A stretch of DNA of 64,000 nt from NCBI GenBank assembly GCA_005406025.1, contig BGZK01000084.1:248001-312000 (forward strand), written 5' to 3'. The notes beneath the pieces are model-generated. The model did no database searches and was not told where the DNA came from. It worked only from the letters and a program-made list of their open reading frames with translations. Positions 25,901 through 34,900 of this stretch are shown here, in pieces. The position numbers and the translations under genes are program-made. The DNA is from Eumeta japonica (taxonomy: Eukaryota > Arthropoda > Insecta > Lepidoptera > Psychidae). Every line of letters starts with the position of its first letter. The stretch's first letter is position 1.

Positions 25901-28900
25901 TTAAACACTGGCGCGTCGCTGTTGAACAGAAAGTGCAATAGAAAATGATTTTTTTAATTACTTAATATTAATTTAAAATTAAAAAAAAAATTGCAATATC
26001 GTCAGAACACTTCAAAAAATATAATACCGTTAAAAAAATTAACTTCATTTTTAAAAAAATTACACAATTGTCAATTAAAGAATTTTTGTTGAACTTCTGT
26101 TCTCGTAAAAGGTCACATAAAAATTTAAATTATTGACCTATCACTTTTTTTACTTCTTGAAACCCTATTTGAATGCGTACTTAATAAGATTACGTGATAA
26201 ACTTTTATAATAAGTTTTATTTCGTTTGTAATAAATATTTAAAGTAGAAAAATAATGATTAATTTAATTTTTTTTTTAGAAACCATTCCAAATCGGATGA
26301 GTAATCGCTCATATTTTTAGGACCTTCATCAAGAATCGACTCGGTTTTTAACATGTTGACTAGACTACATAACTGTGCGTGCGCAGCTTAACTATTATTT
26401 TATTCGTTTGTAAATTGGACATGGCAAAGTGCCAACTAATGTAAGCCTTTCCGAAAAAAATGTGATGAACATTTATAATATATGTTTCTAGTAGAATGTA
26501 AAAATATTAGAATGACTTTGGTATTGCGGTATGTTTAAAAATGCAAATAAAAATTAACACTTTGATATGTATGGTGGTTTTTGGGATTTTTAATAGTTTC
26601 AGAAAAGTATATAATACAAATCAGAATTTATATATAACAAATTGTTGAGATAATAGACAATGAAATTTTGATAATAAATTCTTTTTTGTTATTATATTGA
26701 GAACAATCAATTATGATAAAAAAAATCTTAACTAATTATTTAAATGTTTAATAAATAAAAAAATTCACGATTACAATAAAATTTTTTTTTGAAAATAATT
26801 ATTTCATTACGACAAGAAAATGCAAAATATTTTTTATCTTTAATTTACCCATTTGCTTATAACCAATTTATAGATAAATTAGAGAAAAAATTTTTTCGCC
26901 ACATCACTAAATGCCACTATCAGACGCGAAAACAGAAATATTGAAACGTGTGATACAAAAAATATAACATTTTTGGGATCTTTCATTTTTTGTTAATTTT
27001 AAACGCAATAAACAAATAAAACGAGACTTTTATGAGGTGATCGAGTTAGATATATATATATAAGAAGGGCTTAAAGAAGCAAAAAAAATATAGGTTGATT
27101 ATTTAAACTGTTATGTCGCCTTTTTTAAAAATAAAAGTCCGAAAAAATCAGTTAACAATTGTATAACGTTTTGAAAAGTCGTTTTAGAAAACTTTTACCA
27201 ACGGTGCTGTATTTCTTAGTGTCCATATGACACTATAATTTATATAGATTTTTAAATTTATATTTAATACTATAAAAAAAATATAATGTACGGTATACTT
27301 ATATTAGCAGTGGAGCACTCACTCTGTAATGGCCGCGTGGAAGCCTATTTTCAGAGTCAAATTAAAATTGTAAATAATGGATGTAGAGTTCCAAGAGATG
27401 ACTTTTCTTTAATTTCCTCCCTTTTAAGTTTTCATCCTTTTTAAATTTTCTCAATCTCTTAAAGTTTTTGAATTATTACCAAAAAATTTAAGCCCCTTTT
27501 TTATTGTTTTTTTGTTTATAACATTCGCAATTTTTGTTTGCGGAAAGAAAAATAAGTCTTTCTCACAATTGCATCCTAATTCGATAGATAACGTTCATAT
27601 TTTTAAGAGATCTTTAACCGGTGTCGCAAGTTGCGCGTACGCCGTCTCTGCGCAGTCCGCAGATGTTAAAACTTCTATCGACTTCTATTTACACTGGTTA
27701 ATATAATGCGTACCTCTTCGTTTGCAGGCAGCCCAAATCCACCGGGCGAGGATCTATTCCGTTTCCTCGATTTTCTAGAACTTGCTAGAATTATGAAATG
27801 TCTCTATTCACTAATGGCGCTGCCTTTCTTTTGCGTGGTGCTTAAATTCGATGGGCGGATTTTTATCTCGTATTCGCCCTTTAGCCTACATATTAGGTTC
27901 CGCTACTTCACACTAGATATCGTTCTTAATTTTATATTAAACACTAACAACTGACTAGTGATAATTAACATAATTTTAAAATGCTACAATACTACTTCTA
28001 TGATAAAAAAATTTAATTGTAAATTCACTCCAACATGAATTTGCTTTGTAAGCAAATTTTGACATGATAACAAAGCGAACATAATGCTTATTCTTTTGTA
28101 ATAATTACTATCTCAAGACCAGCGGTCAGAAATTGATGCAAAATAAAAAAATAATGATATATTGAATACATGAAAACCAATCACAATAATGAATTTTTAT
28201 CAAGAAACAGAAATCAGATCGATGTAATTATCATCATTGATTCTAATAAGTTCAAACTGGATAAGAATCAAAAAGGATTCCTGAAGAGTTTTCTTTCATA
28301 ACTAAGTTAACGCTGAAAATATGACGGGCGCGCCCCGTAAAAGCCCTCAGGGACGTATCGCTCTCATAACAGCTTCCATTTTCAGCAATCAGCCAGCTTT
28401 TCAGGTTTTATCCGATTACGATTTAATGGAATATTTTGTAGCCACGGAAAATGGTGCAGTGGCTTATGATGTACGCGAACAGATTACCAAAACTGATTAT
28501 TTTTTCTTTTGAGACATAACCGATCACGTTCTATCCAAAGCCTAGCTACTTTTAAGTTAGAGCTGACAATAAGACAGATCGACACGATTTATGAGTCTGT
28601 GTTCTAAATGTAAAATTTTGATTTCTTTTACGTAATTAATATAAGAGATTTTTGGCCGAAAAATATGCTTTTGTAGAAACCAGAGCGATATTTTGAATTT
28701 TGAGAAAAAATATTTACCCATTTTTTCATAATTTTAATAGAAATTACTCAAAAAAAATTTTCACTTTTTGTGTTTAAGTAATTATTATTCAAAAATATAA
28801 ATAACTTAGACTATAAAGCAGAAAAAGGAAAAAAACTTTTCTTTATCTTTGTTATTTTTATTACACTATTCCTGATATCGTCATTCAACGTCCATGATAT

Positions 28901-31900
28901 CCTGGTGAAAGTGCTCTTTTCTCTTGTGCCCATGTTATTTTTGAATTGGTCCAAGTGAGAATATAATATACATATACAATTTAACAGTGGCGGCGCTACA
29001 CCACTCGTGGACGTCGGCGACATCAGGTTTGCGAGGCCTCTTTTTAATAACTTGTAGGCAAAACTTTTTTGTTTGCGAGGCCCCTTCAGGCGCGAGGCCG
29101 TCGGCGGTTTAGCAAGGGCTATTCTGCAGCCCATGATTTTCAAGGATTCAAACATCGTTTCAACGAATCCTTTATGACCATTATCCCTGGTGTTTTCAAG
29201 AAAACATACTTGTTTCCAAAGAAAATATTTTGTGCTTCTTATTTGGGTAAATTCATTGCAAGTAAGATATAATGTATCAAAGTCCTATGATAATGTATTG
29301 ACGCCATTTGTTAACTCTGTGAAACACAAAAACGGCTGATGCGTCTGAGAAAGGCACACAATATTATTATAAACTGCGTGTGGTGATATGCGAGTTGCAG
29401 CTATTTGATTTCAAAACGGTACCACCTGCCGCTTAAAATATCAAAGAAAATCTTCAAACCTACTTATCGATGTGAAACAGACAAAAGCAAACTTTAAAAG
29501 TCAAAAATGAAAATTTTGATCGTTTTCTAAGTATAGAATCGGAATTTATGCCTTAAAATAGAAACTCGAAAAAAACAATTGTTTTTGTCACTTGTGTATT
29601 CTGTCTTTCATATTCCACCGTTAAATGAAATAGATTATGAAATAACTAGGGCAAAACCAAAAACGAAGTACATACAGTAGCGTGTGTCTAATACCGCGTA
29701 CGAGATGGACAGTGTCAACCCCCATATAAAGGAGGTTGTTACTGTTTCATATCGTGTAACAGAAATTTACGCGTTTACTGTCTCTTATTCACGTATTTAC
29801 TGTCTCTTATTCACGTATTTACTGTCTCTTATTCACGTATTTACTATCTCTTATTCACGTATATACTGTCTATAACGTTCACCGTTCGCTTACGTACGAA
29901 ACATTTGTACTGTTTCTGAAATATAACATTTAAACAGGTAAACATTTCAACAGTAGGTAGTTAGTAGTTAAGTATAAAATGAAGTTTATTTTTTAGAAGA
30001 GTCATCCGGACATTACATACATAACCCTTCGTTGTCTCGCTTATTTTATAAGATGCTGGGTTACGGAAAGTACTTTTTGAAATAAACAGAGAAAAAAAAC
30101 TGTATACAACAAAAATATTTCTTTTAACATATAGCCATATAAGTATATTATCAGGTACGAAATAAAACTAAACATATTAATCATCTAAGAGAGTGAAACC
30201 CCTTTTTTATTTTATTAAATAGACTGCCTAGACCTCCAATAACACACTTGTGAAAACCGCTTTTAATTCTGTGTAGTAGTTTTTTACTTTACACGCGAAC
30301 GAACAAACATAAAAACAGACTAGAATTCTAAAAAGGTCATTCGGCAGCCGAAATGGAAATAGATTTCATTTTATTTTCATATGTAATTCATATTCAATAT
30401 GTAATTTTCGGATTTTCAAAAATTTTAAATTCCTTAATGTCTAAACTAGTTGACCGATTTGGACTCGACCTTTATAATCGTGCATAGAACATGTATGCTG
30501 AGTTTCATTAAAATTTAATTTTATTTCTAAAGAATTGTAGACGCTATCTGAGTTTCATTAAAATGTCTAAAGAATTGTAGACGCTATCATGCTGACAATC
30601 CCCGCGTTATATCGTATGTATATAAACTCTTGAACCATATGTATTTTCTAGTATATATAGTTCATGTGTTTAGTCGGAAAGCAGCAAAATTGTTCAAAAG
30701 TTGCGTCATGAGGACAAATACAATAGTTAGATTTTTATGAAATTAACTAAAAATGCTTTTTATGGATTCTATTGGACTTAAAATCTGACACGACAGTTAC
30801 AGTCTTGTTGTATGTACAGATATAATATAGATTGAAAAAATAACAAGTGTTCGAACCCCACGTGGGTTCCCAACCTAAACTAACCACATAATTACGTAAT
30901 AACTCTTTAAAAAAAAAGGATCATAAAAAGCATACCATTTTAATTCATAATTGATACACGCTACGGTACTACGCAAACATCTGTCACATGTGCTTTTTCA
31001 AAAAAAAATATCGTTTCCATAAATTTGTATATGCACGACTAAATAATTCAAGAGCTGTTTACTATTCAGAATGCACATAGAGCCGGCGTTAAGGAGACGT
31101 AAACAGACGTTACGCAAAACTGTTATTGTCTACTCCGGCAAATGGCGCGGCGGGGGCCGGGCGGCGGGCGGCGGGGGCGCGCCGATCGCCTTTCGCGCGT
31201 CAGCGGCTGCACATCGGCGCGAATCCCGGAAAGTATTTCGACCGCAGATTTCGCACTTAGTGAGCGGGGCTTTGCTTACTTTCGCTCCCTCTGCTGGCGC
31301 GGTACTCGCGGTACACTAATTTATTGGACGTTTCGAGTTTCGGATGAAGCCGATACGCAAAATAAATGAAACGACAAACGGAACGCAACCTAGAGACTTA
31401 CTAATAGTATATAATATATAAAATAAAGTAAAAAAGGTGCGTGTCAAATTCGAAGCCCGATTGAACTTATAGATGAGAACGATTTTCTTGCAATATATAC
31501 AATAATGGGGTAAATAAATGCATCTTCTAAAAGACTGAAACCATATTTTAAGTCAGGGTAGAAGGTTTTTCGTATTCTATATGTAAAAACTTGCAGTAAA
31601 ACCTCATTGGTTATGCCTTGTATCTGGCTAGTTTTGATACCATTAAATAATGACATTAAAAAAAAGATAAAACGGTGTCCTAACAATTTTCTTTTATTTT
31701 TCTGTCCACCAAAATGAGTGAATCTAACATAGAAATTCGATATATATTAAAGTTTTATTATAAAAACCGGAAAATGCGTCATAAGCTGCGAAGACAAATT
31801 GTGAAGTTTATGCAGATAATGCAGTGTCTGTATGAGTAACACAAGACTGGTTCAAACGTTTTCAATCGGATAACTTTGATGTCAAAGATGAACCTCGCTC

Positions 31901-34900
31901 TAGTCGACTTATGTATAAAGTCGACGCCATTTTGCAGAAAGTAGAGCAAGTTCGGTATATAAGTTCTTACGACATAGCTGAAAAGCTGGAGAATGATCAT
32001 AAAACATTTTTATCCATTTGAAAAAAACTGGATATACAAAAAAAGCTCGATACTTGGGTCCCACACGAGCTCACTGAAAGATATCTAATGAATGGTGTAC
32101 TCATTTGCGATTCTCATTCGAAACGTAAGGAAACCGAATCGACTGTGTAAAGATAGATCACTGGTCATGAAAACTGGATTACCTACAATAATAACGTGCA
32201 CAAAAGATCATGGTCAAAAAGCAAGCAAGCTCTACAGACTATAGCGAAACCCACATTAACGCACAATAAGTTGATGCTATGTATATGGTGGGATTGGAAG
32301 GGCATTATTCATTAAGAGCTATTACCACCGGGTAAAACCATAAATTTAGATTTGTACTGCAAATAGCTGATGAGACTCAAGCAATAAATAGCGAACAGCA
32401 GGAATCCATCAACAGAAAGGGTATAGTTTTTCACCATGCGTGATAACGCCAAACCACACACACTTTTAGCCACTGACCAAATATTGAGAGAGTGTGGTTG
32501 GGAAGTGTTTATGCATCCGCCATATAGCACTGAACTTGCACCCTCAAATTTTTACCTTTTACGGTCTCTTCGAAATTTTTAGGATAGTGTTAGGTTAACG
32601 TCAAGAGAAGACTGTCAAAACTACTTGTCGCAGTTTTTTGATCAGAAGTTCTCAAATTTCTACAGCAATGGAATTGTCAGTACCATATACCACACCACAA
32701 AATGGCAACAAGTTGTTGAACAAAATGGCATATACATATATTTTACAATTAAATGTAAATAAAATATGATGAAAAACAATCTTGAATTTGTGTGTAGAAT
32801 AGAAAAAACATCGATCCTATATACACTTTCATTCGCATTAATTTATATTGTTTTGGTAATTATATTTTACATAAATCGTGTCACACAATAAAATTTAGAA
32901 TCGTCAAAAGTCCTCACTGAACGATTGACGACGATGGTAATAAATATTTAAATCGATGTTCACCGAAAGCTTAATTTATTTTCGTAAAAAATAAAACATT
33001 TACAAAACAATAATGGAAGAAAAATATACCCATTCTGTATAAGTTGTGCGAATATTTTATGTAAAGGGGCATCGTAACAACGGCTTAACTTTTTGCTAAT
33101 ACTCGATTTCATTCTCCATCACCTTTGTTTACCGCGAATTGTACATGAAAATTGATTGTTAAGGAGTAAACTCCGAAAGTTATACGTATGTAATTCTTAG
33201 TTTAAATCTATTTTTTTATTAATTTTATCGAGTCCTTCAATTTAAAAATAAACTTGTTTCATAAAATTTGTAGTTGATGACACTGTGATTGCAATAATTT
33301 TCGAACTAACGATGTAACAAACAATCAAACAAATCTTTTACATATATAAAGACAATTTCGTTATATACGACATTATAGATCTTAGAAATCGAAGTTAATT
33401 ATCAAAAATTTAAGTAACTCAATTTCAATACCCACAATACTTTTATGGTTGTACTTACCGTAATTTTATTATTTCTCAATATTGTATTTCCAGGAGACTT
33501 TTCCGTTTTGCAAGTGTCATTCAACCTGCAGCGCCACACCGGCTACTTCCTGATCCAGGTCTACGTACCTTGCATCCTCATTGTGGTTCTTTCGTGGGTC
33601 TCCTTTTGGATACACCGTGAGGTGCGATCTCACATTTAGGCACATATTTTCGTATGCATTCATTTCTTTACAATTTTATTAATAATCCATTATAAAGGTA
33701 ATAATAAACCCAATAGTCTAACAAGAAATTTAAGAATATTTCGTTCTTTTGAAATATATTCAAATTAATGTGATTGTTCATTTTCATTGATTTTCCTTGC
33801 AATCTGTTCTTTCAGGCTACGTCCGATCGCGTGGGCTTGGGCATCACGACCGTGTTGACGCTCTCGACCATCAGCCTGGACTCCCGCACCGACCTGCCGA
33901 AGGTGCGCTACGCGACGGCGCTTGACTGGTTTCTGCTCATGAGTTTCTTCTACTGCATCGCCACGTTACTAGAATTTGCCGGCGTCCATTACTTCACCAA
34001 GGTATACTAATAATAAAAACGATCCTGAATTATTTCTAAATCAATATTTTTGTGACATTTTAACGTTGCCGAAAATGTTACGGCATACAAATTGAGAATA
34101 TTTAAAATAAAATGTTGTTACCCGAGCAAGAATAATTTAAAAATGTTTTGTTGCCAATACAAATACGACTTCATAAATTTCTGATATTCCTAATAGTTAT
34201 GTCATGCTCCGTTGTAATAATTTTTTCATCAAAAGCATATTCTTTACTATCAGGTCGGTTCAGGAGAAATCGTAATCGACGATTCGGAATGGGAGGAGTT
34301 GATCGAAGAAGTCGGAGGGGATGCGTACGCAGCGCGTCAACTGGCGGTGCGTCGGCACAGCTCGCTACGCTCTGCTAACTACGTTAGCAATTTGAATTTA
34401 TCCGAATCGCTCTTAGTTTGTCATTCCGTAGCGTTGCTTAAAAGCTTACTGCAAAAAAAAATCCGTGTGTGTGTACCGACGCTCTCGATTTGCTAAAAGA
34501 GTTCAATAGAGAAATGCGCTTCGCAGGGTCTCTCGCTTCCAGTTCCGAGCAGTGGTGCAAACGCCGAAGGCGCTGGCGGGGCGGCACCCGAAGCCGCGAG
34601 CGGCGCCGCTCACGTCCGCCTGACGGTGGAGCGGATGACCCAGACGGAGACGCGGGTCCCTCGCTGGAGGCAGCTCATGTACTGCCTGGCCGGCGACGAC
34701 AGATACAGGCGCCAGAGACAGAAGGAAGCCGGTCGGGTGATCTATTACCGGTTTTGGAAATGGCGTCGCTTTGCGCCCGTACAATATGAGCTTAGGAACC
34801 GATTATAGAAATCGCTTTTTCATTCCAAATAACTATTGCATATATTGAAACTAGTTTAGGATGACGTTAAACTTCTAAAACTATTCTACTGTCTAAAAGG

